A stretch of DNA of 64,000 nt, from the NCBI GenBank assembly GCA_958299035.1, contig CATQJL010000223.1:46178162-46242161 (forward strand), in the 5' to 3' direction. This stretch comes from Cylicocyclus nassatus (lineage: Eukaryota; Nematoda; Chromadorea; Rhabditida; Strongylidae). The notes below the pieces were generated by a model. That model made no database searches. It was not told where the DNA came from and worked only from the letters and a program-made list of their open reading frames with translations. The position numbers were made by a program, and so were the translations under genes. Positions 1-11,900 of the stretch are shown piece by piece. Each line of letters begins with the position of its first letter. The stretch's first letter is position 1.

Positions 1-420
1 AGGCGCGACAGCCTCTCCGCTCCCAAGGTTTATAAGATTTTAATATTCTAAATCAAAAGTAGCTCGTCCGAAACAATCCCAAATCAGACTTAAATCTTAA
101 TTCAATACAACTTCCGATCCGCTCGACCGCTAACGCAAAAGAGACATCAAAGGCGGGAGCTAAATGCCAGGCACGAGCACAATGAAAAACGTAAGAAAAG
201 ATTATTGATCAAAAACGAAACAGACAGGCGTTGAAATGAGGCGCCGACGCTATTTATAGCCTCTTGGCTGCCAACGCGCCAAGGCGAGGAGAGGTCCAGC
301 GGCGATTGCGGCAAGCGTGGGAAAGTACAGTAATCGTCGCCGGATAGCGCGGCACAACCAGTGCTCCCGGCCTCCTACTTAGGAGCGCTCGCATCGCGGA
401 GCCGCGACAGTATGTAAAAC
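1..420. other. Unassigned left edge
   Basis: No coding exon or recognisable RNA gene was found here. The stretch includes a GC-richer part (about 240-410) containing a TATA-like TATTTATA inside a short near-palindrome around 250-265. This could be a promoter or a repeat end, but nothing downstream identifies it. Confidence 0.3.
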
Positions 421-422
421 TT

Positions 423-532
423 TATAAGCAAGATAGTGAAAAAAGAAGAAAGATACGTAGGAGAGCGAGATATGATACATCCCCTCTCAAATCCCCTCCC
501 CTCTCCAGCGGGGATGTACATGCATATGGGCC
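423..532. repeat. Fragment of the 57-58.7 kb foldback element
   Basis: This segment closely resembles the outer end of the foldback element at 57044-58750. It shares the AAGAAGAAAGATAC purine run, the TCCCCTCTCAAATCCCCTCC block and the terminal GCATATGGGCC. Only one arm is recognised here, so it is a truncated or separately inserted copy. The small open frames in it are not genes. Confidence 0.7.
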
Positions 533-1711
533 TTGTGTGCGATGGCCCCAGCTACCAAACACGCTGTTCAGCTCGAGAAAATAGCGATATAGAGAAAGGA
601 GAAACCCAGAAAAAAAGGAGATAAATCCGTTGCGCTCAGGTCTGCAAAAAGGCACATTTCTCAGATTATAGGCGCACAGAACTTGCAGAAGCTTGATTTG
701 TAAATCCGTTTTATAACCTTCGCATTGATTAGATGAAGCGGCATCCGACTGCTTCTTGCTCTGATACCTGGGCCTTTTCCAAGCGAATTATAGCTTATCA
801 AATCTAAGGTGTGTAAAACTAAACTCTCCAACTTTTTCGAAACGCAGCCGGCGCTCTTCTTTAGAAAAAGAACACATGATATAATCAGTAGCCTAAGATT
901 GTCGGTAGATGACCGAAACATCGTTGCGCGACAGCCACTCATGGTGAAGATAAAACAATTTAGCTCAACCTTTATTGGCAGAACTTTCTTTACAACCTAA
1001 TTTTTTTCATTCCCATTCGTGAAGCAGCTATAAAATCACAATTAGCCCCGATTTGAACGCGCGCTAATGCACTTGAAAAACTCGGAAGACGATAATTCGA
1101 AGCGGTAAACGCTTATTTGTTTGTAAACTTAGTACTGAATCATAACTGACTTTAGTAGGTTTCAAATTCCGGAAAATAGCATATGAGTTCGTGTAGGCAC
1201 AAAATTATACTTTTGGAAATCACCTCAAAAACCAGCTACGAAGCTACAAAAATGCGTTACACTGCACATTAGTTCCTCTGTCCAGCTGTTATTAGAGCAC
1301 TTCCAAAAATTCAAAGTGAAAATGCGGAAAAATTGCCAGAGTCGGTCACGGCGACAACATGTGTTCGACTTCCGTGATTATTTCACTAACAGAGCAGATA
1401 CTGCAAATACATGGCTGAAAAGAGGAAGAAAAGCCGAGTCGAACAGTTCTCTAAACGTTCATCTTGGGTGGAGCATTATACGTCGCCGAAAGTGGATGGT
1501 CTCACGCTGACATCAGCACAAAGTACGCAGCTCCACACATCAAAGACATAACAAATTTGTACCGACTCCAATCCGCGCGACGCGGAGCCTATCGGCGATG
1601 TATATATAATAGTTCCCCACCCGCTTATCTTTATTCCACTTGTTTTTATGATAGATGTGAAGAAAGGCGCGAACTTTTGGACCAACCCGATATTATCAAA
1701 TCACTTCCTTT
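533..1711. other. Intergenic stretch without recognised feature
   Basis: Only short open frames on both strands, overlapping each other and without recognisable domains or splice context. Nothing here supports a gene. Confidence 0.5.
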
Positions 1712-1922
1712 GGCTTCGGGCAGAGTTCACGCGATTTGATCGTCGCAACACAGTTGCTACAATACAAGTGTTACGAGTTCATTGCATGCCGATCTTCTCG
1801 CATTTCGGTTGTGATAGTTTTCCAACACGTCTAATCGTGACTAACTACCACAACCGGAATACAAGAAGATCGGCATGCCATTGAATCGCGACGATCAGAT
1901 CGCGTGAACTCTGCCCGAGGCC
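1712..1922. repeat. Palindromic MITE-like element (211 bp)
   Basis: The left end GGCTTCGGGCAGAGTTCAC and the right end GTGAACTCTGCCCGAGGCC are inverted copies. Pairing continues inward through GCATGCCGATCTTCT/AGAAGATCGGCATGC. The size and complete fold are those of a MITE. No coding capacity and no clear target-site duplication were seen. Confidence 0.75.
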
Positions 1923-2540
1923 TATGACACCGATTGAACCTTTTGGTTAGCGCAGGTTTTGAGCTGGTACACCGACTTCTCTTTCCTTAATCCTGCGGAA
2001 TATATTTTTTTCTCTCAGATGCCCAACTTTCTGAAACTGCGATGGATCCAGATTATTTTTACTCCTTTGAGGTATTCTCGAAAAGGGCAAGAAAAATCAA
2101 GAAAAGGAAAACTTCGGGTGTTTAGCGAACTTGCTTTGGCATCAGCTCGGTACGAGGTATCCCCGGTGGATTTCAAAAACGATTTCTTTCATGATCTCGT
2201 AAACAAAGACGCTTTTGATATTCAAATAAGAAGGAACAGAAAAAACGTGACACGCATGTAATAAAAGCAATGTTGTTTGAATGAAAGCATGCTTTCCTGC
2301 GCGCATCTCTTTGCGGTTGGGCAGAATTGCACCACTCTTCAGAGCTTTTCAGGGGTATAACTAAGCAGAGAATAGAGTATTTGAGACGGCGAGAACTAAT
2401 ATGTAGGACATAGAGTGTAAATAAAAGTTGATGGCAAAGTGAGTTATATGAAAAGGAAAACTTATGACTTTTTTTTTCTGAGCACACTTCAGACGGCGCA
2501 GGTGGCCTGCTAGACTCTGCAAAAATTTTCCACGCTTTTG
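1923..2540. other. Intergenic stretch without recognised feature
   Basis: No supported gene or repeat was identified in this interval. Confidence 0.45.
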
Positions 2541-2830
2541 ATTTACATGTCCTTCATAATTTTTTGTACATTGTTCCAACAATTGTTCGAGACGTCATTG
2601 ATGTCCGCTCGGCAACTCAAAGAATGAACAGCGGTGTTACTTGGGCATACTTCAAGCGCAGTCGCGATACGAGTTGGCGCACTCTGTTCATAACTCATCG
2701 TAAACGCATTTTGAATGTTTGGAAGATAGGGCATTCCATTAATATACATGCTCTCCATTTGCAGGCGCTTATTCGCTTGGATTTCAAGACATTGCAAGAT
2801 CTCGTGGCGATTGAAATCACGTGAAGTATG
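2541..2830 (+). repeat. Dispersed repeat, paralogue at 51541-51840
   Basis: This block and 51541-51840 share collinear patches in the same orientation. Examples are CATAACTCATCGTAA, GGAAGATAGGGC versus GGAAGATGGGGC, and CTCGTGGTGACTGAAATTACGTGA versus CTCGTGGCGATTGAAATCACGTGA. Both stretches are partly open in one plus frame, which suggests decay from a former coding element. No known domain was recognised. The block ends about 80 bp before the predicted 5-prime splice-in point of the PP1 gene. Confidence 0.55.
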
Positions 2831-2900
2831 CTAAACAGGATGATCTTATCTAGCAAGAATTCAAAATATAATGGTCATTACGATTGTTAATCATTGTTAG

Positions 2901-2908
2901 TTTTGTAG
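2901..2908 (+). promoter_or_regulatory. Candidate trans-splice acceptor of the PP1 gene
   Basis: TTTTGTAG resembles a nematode 3-prime splice site and stands 30 nt before the PP1 start codon at 2939. No upstream coding exon is needed. The simplest reading is attachment of a spliced leader or of a non-coding 5-prime exon here. No spliced-leader RNA gene was seen in the window. Confidence 0.5.
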
Positions 2909-2938
2909 GGAGCGTAGCTGGTGGTATCTCCACACACG

Positions 2939-5900
2939 ATGGCACATGCACTCATTGCAAGTCTCGTAGACAAATTATTATCAGGTGAATAGTGTTTTTA
3001 TCTATATGTACTGCACTTAAAGTTGCTAATACCTAGTTCAGTTAACGATGCGGCAAATCCATCTCTCACATACACTACTACGGAGGGAATTATAAGAGAG
3101 GCCATCGACGTTTGCACACAAATTGTACTCGACCAAGATACAATGGTGGAGATTGAAGCACCCGTGAATGTTAGCTTGAGCTCTTGTATGCAGTTTATTG
3201 CTTAGACACTAATTGTATTCTTGTGCGCCTTTAACTACGATCAGCATAGCTGAGTTCAGGGCATTATGACGAAGGAAGAGGATGTTCCAAGCGGACATCC
3301 GCAGGAAACCCCGCACCTCCATCACTACACCTCTGTGCCAAGTGTCCGCTCGAGTGGAGTCCGCTGCTCAGACAGTTTGCTGTTCTATGCCTGTCAGTGG
3401 CAATCACAGAAGTAGAGGGAATAAGCATTTCTGATTAGCCGAAGACGCTAATTCATGCATGCATGGAGACCCTTTAGATATTGATGGTAGAACGGATTTT
3501 CTTCTTCTGAGATTAACACTTCAGATGTGCGCCAAGGGATGAAGCACACTCCACCCAGAGTGAGATTTTGATCTCAGTGGAGGGCTTGTGAATGAACAAG
3601 CCAAGAGTCTTGCTGCAAAAGATAAATTTCAAAGCGAAAAAACCGTTCCAGAGGGTAGAAGAGGCCATGCTGGCCCCGTCCATCAGTGTGGGTGGTCTGA
3701 AAGTTACAAGTCTAAAACACGGCTTTGGAGTTGAAAGAATGTAGCAAATTTATTTTCATAATGAAGCGGGTTTATGACAATTTCGATATATCAGAGCCTT
3801 TTATTGACCTTTTATTTTCAGATCCCCCACGTTGATGGACATGGCCAGTTTCGCCATTTCTACCTTCTGGAGCGGTTTTTTCTCACTGGAATCCATCTGT
3901 TGCAGCGAAATTTGGGTCATTGCTCAATTTTGGGCCCCGTTATCATATAACATCATTTCATCACCTCGATTTAGGGTGGACGGTGCATTTGACTTTATTA
4001 ACAACTAGTTGGCTTTCCCGGTCCAGACCGGGCCACTGTTCTCCTGCATGCGAGCCCACCCCTCCCCTTTTATATGTTACCAGTGCGTCACCTCTGCTTC
4101 CGCGGCTCGCACTGGCCCTACTATCTATGTGCCTTACTCATTCTCGTAATTTAGCATTCTCCATTATGAAGAGGCTGCGGACGAAACCCCGTTGCGACTT
4201 TTTGTCATTGGGGACGCCGCTCCATCGCCGCAGGAGTTTTCACGCATGCGAGCCCTAGTGTGCAACGATAGCATTTGCTTGAAAGCTTTCTTCAGAAGGA
4301 GCAAAATTGTGAGGTGCTTGGGAGAATTCAGCTGCACTCTAACTTTCTGAACAGGAACCTTTGACAATTGCAGGCGCTTTTCTAAACAGCGAAATCTGCC
4401 GCTTGAAATCAAGAGTTTGCATGTCCGTCACAGCGTCCCCCAGTGCCCTCTCCTTATTAACAGTTATTATTCTAAAACTCACTCGAATGATGGCGATCAC
4501 CACCAATGAAGTGTAAACAGCTATCCATTGCAAGCTCTACCATATTAGAGTGGTAACTTCAAGCATAAAAAACTTCTCGTCGAGAGTGAAAATTGATTTT
4601 TGGTAACTACTGAGGTTATTATGAAGTGATTATCGACATGAAGCCGTCGCTACTGCACATTACACCACTGAGCAAAAATCTGCCCATTTGTACACGAAAT
4701 TTCTAGAAAATATGAACGAAAGCTGAACTATCTTTTCCGGCGTCGCTTTCGTGAAACTGAGAATTTCGAACATTTTTTGTCCATAAGCTCATGCTTTATA
4801 GGGTTTCCAACGAAAACAATCACTGCACTACTGAAGTGTAAAAATCTTCCTCCAATTTTCTTCATCAAAAGCTATGTGGATGGATAGTATACTTTGGACC
4901 GAATCGAATGAATATTCGATTATTCGAATAAATATTCGAATGCGAATGATTCAAAAATTCGAATATTCGAAAATCTGAGATTTCGAATAATATTCGATAG
5001 TTGAATATTCGAAAAAATTCATTTTCGAATATTATTCGAAAGTCGAATATTCGAAATTCTCAATTTTCGAATATTATTCGAAAGTCGAATATTCGATGGT
5101 CATTAATCCGATCATTCGATGTCCATGGAATATTCGAATAATCGATGAGCACCGAATATTCGAAAATTCGATAAGAATTGACTATTCGAAAATTCGAAGC
5201 ATCGAATATTCGGAATTTCGATATCCACAACATATACGGGGTGTCCCAAGGGTATGTACAAACTGTTTAATCGCTAGTACCTCTCACGAAGTCTTTTGCC
5301 AACCTTTAAGTAACATCCTGTAGGGATGGCTTCAGCTTACAAATACAGCAGAAAGCAAATCACCTATGTTTTTCTTGTTGTGTTATCACGTTATGAACTA
5401 GCATATAGAGCAACTGCGAAATGAGACATCCAAAAGAGTTTCCTCAACAAAAAGAGATTTCAAATCTATGTAGCAAGATTTTACGTATGTTCAGCTAGCA
5501 CGGGCTATCAAGCTTTTCAAATGTGCATTCTCTTTTTTGAAAAGCGCTGGAAAACATCTGTTGTGGTGTACCTGGCATAAGTTGCAAAAGGCGTTGCGGT
5601 TGAGTGCAAATTCTTTATATAGAGAGTGTCTCTAGAAGCCTAGTGTAAGATCGGCCTTTTTGTTTCTCATTCTTGGGCAAACGGCTCTTGTTATCTCAAA
5701 ACCCTCCTCAGTTTTCCTACGGTAATTTACAACAGTGAAAATCGATCGATACATCGCTTCATACTTTAAGTCTAGGTTGATGTCAGCCCACAGATTCACA
5801 TACTGTTGGGAGTGCAGGGTCCCGCAACGACTCTGCGTCTCTACCCTGCATGCATCTCGTACTCACGAGTCTACCGTAAGATCCGGGCCACTTACGGGGG

Positions 5901-8900
5901 CAGATTTTAGGCCTGGTAGCCCCCTTTTTCGCTCCGAACATCAGTCATCGCTTAGGTGGGGGGACTACTTTAACATCGCCACAATCCGGCACCCATCTTC
6001 TTGCCGGGGCAACTGAACCGTTTTTTCGTTGTAAATTGAAACATAAAAAATGTCTATACCTGAAAAAATTTATTCTGAGATGTTCTGGTCTCTCACAGGT
6101 AGTCTCACTGACATAATTTATTCGCATAGTATTCGAAAATCGAATATTATTCGAGAACCGAATAATATTCGAAATTTGAATATCGAATGGTATTCGATAT
6201 TCGAAAATTATTCGATTCGAAAACTTCCATTTTCGAACAAAATTCGATAGTCGAATATTCGAAGTTTTCAATTTTCGAATAATATTCGATAGTCGAATAT
6301 TCGAGGATTTCGATTTTTGAATATTATTCGATATTCGAATATTCGAAAAAAATTTCGAAATTCCCAAAGTATAATGGATAGGCTTTACATGCGATCCTGA
6401 GGGAACGGCGCATTGGTTCCGCTCCTCCTTGCGCATATACATGCTAAAAGCATGTAGATTAGCATAAGTAGCTAGCGCCATCCTTGGCATAAAAGTTAGT
6501 AAAGCTTCATGACGTCTTTGAAACTCACCTCCCTATGCTGAGCATTACCAATGAATTGTAAACAACTACTCATTCCAAAAGCTTTTTTATGTAAAATCGG
6601 TGACTTTTAGAAGACGAAATTTTTCTGCAGAAAAATAGACGCAAATTTGAATTAGTTATTGAATTCATTACGGCTTAACAGGTGCTATAACGGAGAGTGA
6701 CCACCATGAGCTACATCTCTGAGCAAAAAATCCCTTTGATTTTCCAAGTAGAAGCTTGAGAATTGTGCAGTTTATTCCACCGACCCTTTTTGGCGCCATA
6801 TATCTACAATTTCCATCTTTTGATCAATTTTTGGGCTGAAATCGATGGCTTACACATATATTAGGTTGTACCGAAAGTTCTTTCGCACCAAATTCACAAA
6901 TTCATAACTTGTTGAATTCTCAACGACTTTACAAGATCTAAATTTTGTATAAGAGAAGAACTCATGCTCTTTGCATCTGTTCCTGAAATGTTCGTTATTG
7001 TTTACAAATGAAGGGGATGGAAGCTAAAAACCAAAATCACTCAAAAATTGAATTTTTCGTGTAGGGTCATAAAAAGTCGGAAAATTGCAACAAAAATCGG
7101 AGCAGTCGGCATTGTAGGTTCTTTCACCAGCTCTTTCTAAAGGTGCAAAGTGTGCGGCGATTGAGCGTCTCTATGAAAAGTCACGATTTTCCTGAAAAAT
7201 GCCAAAATAAACCAAAGTCGCCCTTTTGTATTGCTTGCTCGAAAATCATAGCTTTCATAGAGACGCTCAATCACCGCAAACTTTGCACCATTGTAAAAAA
7301 AAACCTGAAAGAACCTACAATACCGCTGCTCCAATTTTTGTTGCAAGTTTCCGATTTTTTATGACCCTACACGAAAAATTCAATTTTTGAGTGATTTTGG
7401 TTTTTAGCTTCTATCTCCTTCATTTGTAAACATTAACGAACATTTCAGGTACAGTTGCAAAGAGCATGAGTTCCACTCTTATACAAAATTTAGTTCTTGT
7501 AAATTCAACAAGAATTCAACAAGTTATGAATTTTTGAATTTGGTGCGGAAGAACTTTCGGTACAACCTGATATATGTCGTGAAAGTTCAAAACTTTGCAA
7601 AAGATCTAATTACGGACCCACTTCTGCAAGCTTAAAGCGGTGCGGATCCGTTTGAAGCGCAGTTTTCGTGGGATCCACGCAATGGGTCCGCTCGCCCTTG
7701 TACATGATGACTTCAATCCAAAAGTAATCTCAAAAAATTCTAGTGCAAAACGATCCAGAACGAATTCAATGCGTAAATTGTCGTTCTGTCGCGGTCTTAT
7801 TTAGGGAAGAGAGTCCATACTTTGCTGTGAATGTGCCTTCATACCGCATCGGCAGCCCATAGTAGCTCTCAGTAGCCGCCCGGCCCGTAGCCGCCGCTGG
7901 CCGCTTTTGTTTATAGGAGCAAAAATATATCAGAGTCTCACTTTTCTGAGTACGTCCGCCTAAGCTTCTCATCTCCCATGCTTTTCCCTTCCTCTTGCGC
8001 CGCTATGCAACACCCATATTTGTGTCCATTGTTTGTTATCTTGTTGATCTATACTGGTTATCCTATTGGTGCTCAATTTCTTTCTTGCATTTGAATCATA
8101 GTTCGCTTAAGTTCTTCGCGTTGTGATTTCTCTGATTTCGGCTGCGTCCAATTTTTGTGGGTGTGCTAATTGTTTATCTTTTGAGTATGGTTCTGCTCCA
8201 ATCTTTTCCTTGGCTACCGCTTTATCTTGAACTAGCTGGCATACCCGGTCTTGCCCGGTTCATGAGCCACGAAGCCAGAGGGAAGAGAGGGAGCGCATAA
8301 GATATGTGTTCTCTTCAAAACCTACGCCTTTCCATCTTTCATCCCGCTTCCATCTGCTGGATTTCTGCATCCCTCCCCCTCCCCTTTCCTTCTCCGGTCC
8401 CGCAGCCTATATCCACCTGTACGGTGCGTTTAATTGCAAATGCCTACCTCAAAGCAGCATCATCTGGAAGTACCGCATCCTTCTGACCGCAAAATGAGAA
8501 TGAGTTTCTCTGCTCTTGTTTACACCAAAATGTGCAAGCGGCAAGATAGCGGATGATAAGGTTTTAGTTTCATTGCTAGGTGCCAAAAATCAATAAATCA
8601 ATAGAAAAACCCAGCAAATCGTCTTAAAGAGTAGCCTAAAAACATCTACAGGGTCAGAAACATATATATGTGCAAAGTTTCAGCTCAGTTGGTTCACGCG
8701 CAAGAGAGTCTATAAAAAACATACGGTTCAGAGTCGCACAAACTTTGACTTTTATAGATATATAGATATCTCTGTAATGTGTAAGAGTCGAACTGCACAT
8801 TAGCAGCTGTAGGAGCAAAAAAGCGTGGAAGATGGAAAGCGTAGGCGGGTGCGCCAAAGTGGTAAGAATCTGATGATTTTGCACTTTTGTGAACAAAAGC

Positions 8901-11900
8901 GGCCAGCGGCGGCTACGGACTGTCTGCGGCGGCTGCCGGCGCGGTATGAAGGCATTTTAAACTAAGCAGGATTGTTAGAATAGTATTTCGGTCTAACTTT
9001 TTGGCAGTAGTGCCTTCTTCGGGTTATTTCATACTGCTGCACTGACTGCAGCAGACTGCAGCTGACTGCACTGACCGCAGCAGACTGCAGCAGACTGCTG
9101 CAGTCTGCAGCTTACCGCACTGACCGCAATGGCCGCACAGATCGCTGCATCGTTTCGCAAAAGAGAAATCAATTGCGATCAAGTCAAAACACCGTAATTT
9201 GCGCCTAGGAAGTTCGTAATTTTCAAACTTTTCCCAATCAAATTTGGCGATTGTTTTTCTTTGGTATGCTCTTATTTGTTTTGATTCTTCCTGTAATTGC
9301 ATATTCTGTTTTACTCTCGCTGTTGTCTTTTGGGTCTAGGCATATATTGTTGTTGATTATTTGGGCTATAAGCATTTATCCTCCCCACCTTACGAAAGGA
9401 CGCAGCCATCTGTGCGGCCCTTGCCGTCAGTGCGGTCATGCAGTCTGCTGCAGTCTGCTGCAGTCAGCTGCGGTCAGTGCGGTCAGCTGCAGTCAGCTGC
9501 GGTCTGCAGCAGACTGCTGCGGTCAGTGCGGCAGTCTGAAACAACCCTTCGGAGACCTAGAAGAAAGTATTACAGTGTCTTGCACTATGTACAATCAAAT
9601 TTCTCTTCCTGTTAATACACTCTCAAAAGCAATATCTTGGCATGCTTGCTCCTGACACATCGAACTAAGCTAGATAAGGACAGAGATTTAATCGTACATG
9701 GTGTAAAACAGTGTGAGAGACTTTCAGGTCTCTGAGGAAGGCATTATTGCCAAAGTTAAAGCGAATAAATGTCTTAACAAAACTACATGGCTAATATCAA
9801 AATTTTATGGATTAAAAACAAGGCTCGCGTTTTATGATCAGAGGACATTTTTTGTAAAGATGTAGACTACAGTGTTTATTGTGTTTATAGCGATCAGCAA
9901 ATCAAATTGAAGCAATCAATTCAAGTTCACAATTGTTCTTCTGTAAAAAAAGTTCAACCCAAAGTTACGACCGTACATGGAAAGGGTTTGGCAGTGAGTA
10001 ACTGTTTACAATTACGTTGCGCGTGAGTTACAAGGACATCGTTGACAAACACAAGGAAGACATACAGGAAAACCAGCGAAAATCTCTGTGAAGCACATGT
10101 GACGAGATCATAGACATGCATATAGTTCATGTGAACCGCCCAGGTTTAGCTTGCCGTACATATGAGCACGATGAGCACAGGAACTCATGTTTTGAACTGA
10201 TTCTCAGACACTTTTTCCGAAGACGCGCGCACCTTCATCGTGCGAGCGCTCATGCCTCCCACTGCCCGTAGGATAAAGGTACGCGGCTTGCTCGCTGAAG
10301 GTTCGCCGCTCACCCGCTCCTTCAAAAGCACTGTATGCCTCAGATAGGCTTCGTTGACGGAATTCGCAGTTTTATGCTAAATTAGAGCATTGTAATTCAA
10401 AATTCATTACCAAATGTGTAAACAAACATTAGAGGACAGGTTTATTATCAATGCATCCACGAAAACGACATAACGGCACAAACGACATAATGGCCAAATG
10501 AAGAAGACAGTACTTATTCTTGGTTCCGTTCGTGGCACATCAGTCTTCTGTCGGTGCGGCACGTTGTAACGCTGAAAGACATTAGAATTACTTACGCCTA
10601 AGCATGCAAAAATTCTCACCTTATTGAGTATCCATTTTAATGATTCGAATCTTCAAGAGATTATGTCGCCTAAAAGTACTATTTTAATTTTGTGTAATAT
10701 CGTTGTCACAGAACCAACAGAAGGGACTTGAATGATTGTGGCCACCAATCTCAATGTTGTCTAGCTCCTCGAACGCTTTAGTTCTTTTTCCGTTGTGTTC
10801 TCCATTTCTATGAAGTCCAAAACACATTTCCTTTGGAGTTGTGGACTATACTTTAGAAACTTACCATTTCTTGCGAGCCCGAAATGCCTTCATTAAATCG
10901 ACTCCTCGTGCCCGTGCCCGCCCGAATCTTTGAGTCTGGAAACGTTTCCTTACATCGTTAACTTCTGAAAAAAATATGCAAACAAAAAGTTAGAGAAGGA
11001 ATGTATCGCTTATAATCTCTCAAGTTGAATTTCGCCTATGCTTAAGAGGGTGCTCCCGCAGCCAATACCCTGCGCAGCGGAGGGTGTCGTTAATATAGGC
11101 ATTCTATAGAAACTCAATAAAGAACAGAGGCAATCAACCGGCAGAGACAAAACCGACAATGCGATGCACGAAGACAATTTTCCGCGGCCAATGATGAATT
11201 CAAAATGATGCAGTACCGAAGAAGCGACTTGTCTAATGTATTAGGTCCTAACACGTTTAAGGTGATGGCACGCTGCCCGCACGATCACTAAGGACAGCGC
11301 GCCGCTCGCACGGTCACTCAAGATGGCGCGCTGCCCGCCATAAGCAAGGCACGCCGATTGCATGGCAGATTTCGATGCATCGCCGCTCGTCGACAACGAT
11401 GCCACGCCCACAAATTTAGGCGCGCCGCTGGTACATAGGCCATGAAGGTGCGCGCATTCGGAAAAAGTGTTTGAGCTAGCCCATAGGGAATGTTTGTGAA
11501 GTAAATCTAGAAATTTATTGAAAGCAAGATGTCGCCGTTGGTGCTTAGTCTTTGTTTGAGTACTGAAACGCCCCCTTTGACTGCTTATTCTCGGTTTTCT
11601 ATAAACCGTTTCCTTAAATCGCGTCGTCAATGCGTCCTTCAGGTAACACCTCTTTTACCTCTTCTATCCTCTTGCATTTCCTCTTTTGTTACCCCGAAAT
11701 CACGTGGAAATGCATGTGTCGATTTCTTATGGTACAAGTTTGGTGCAGCTTTTTTTTGCGGCAAAACTTAAGCCTGTGAAGACGAAGAAAGTCGATTCTC
11801 GCTCCCTCCCTCTCCTCCCACCCCTGCCCCAGAATTCTGGACCACTACTTGTGCTACATGTGCTTGTTATTTGATGATCCCTGTCCGTTGACGATATTCT

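Noticed and set aside
5945..6490. 181-codon minus-strand open frame
   Set aside because: Most of it is the TTCGAATATT simple repeat translated as NIR/SNI runs.
9024..9655. Ser/Cys/Gln-rich open frames
   Set aside because: Translations of the CAG/CTG-type repeat blocks.
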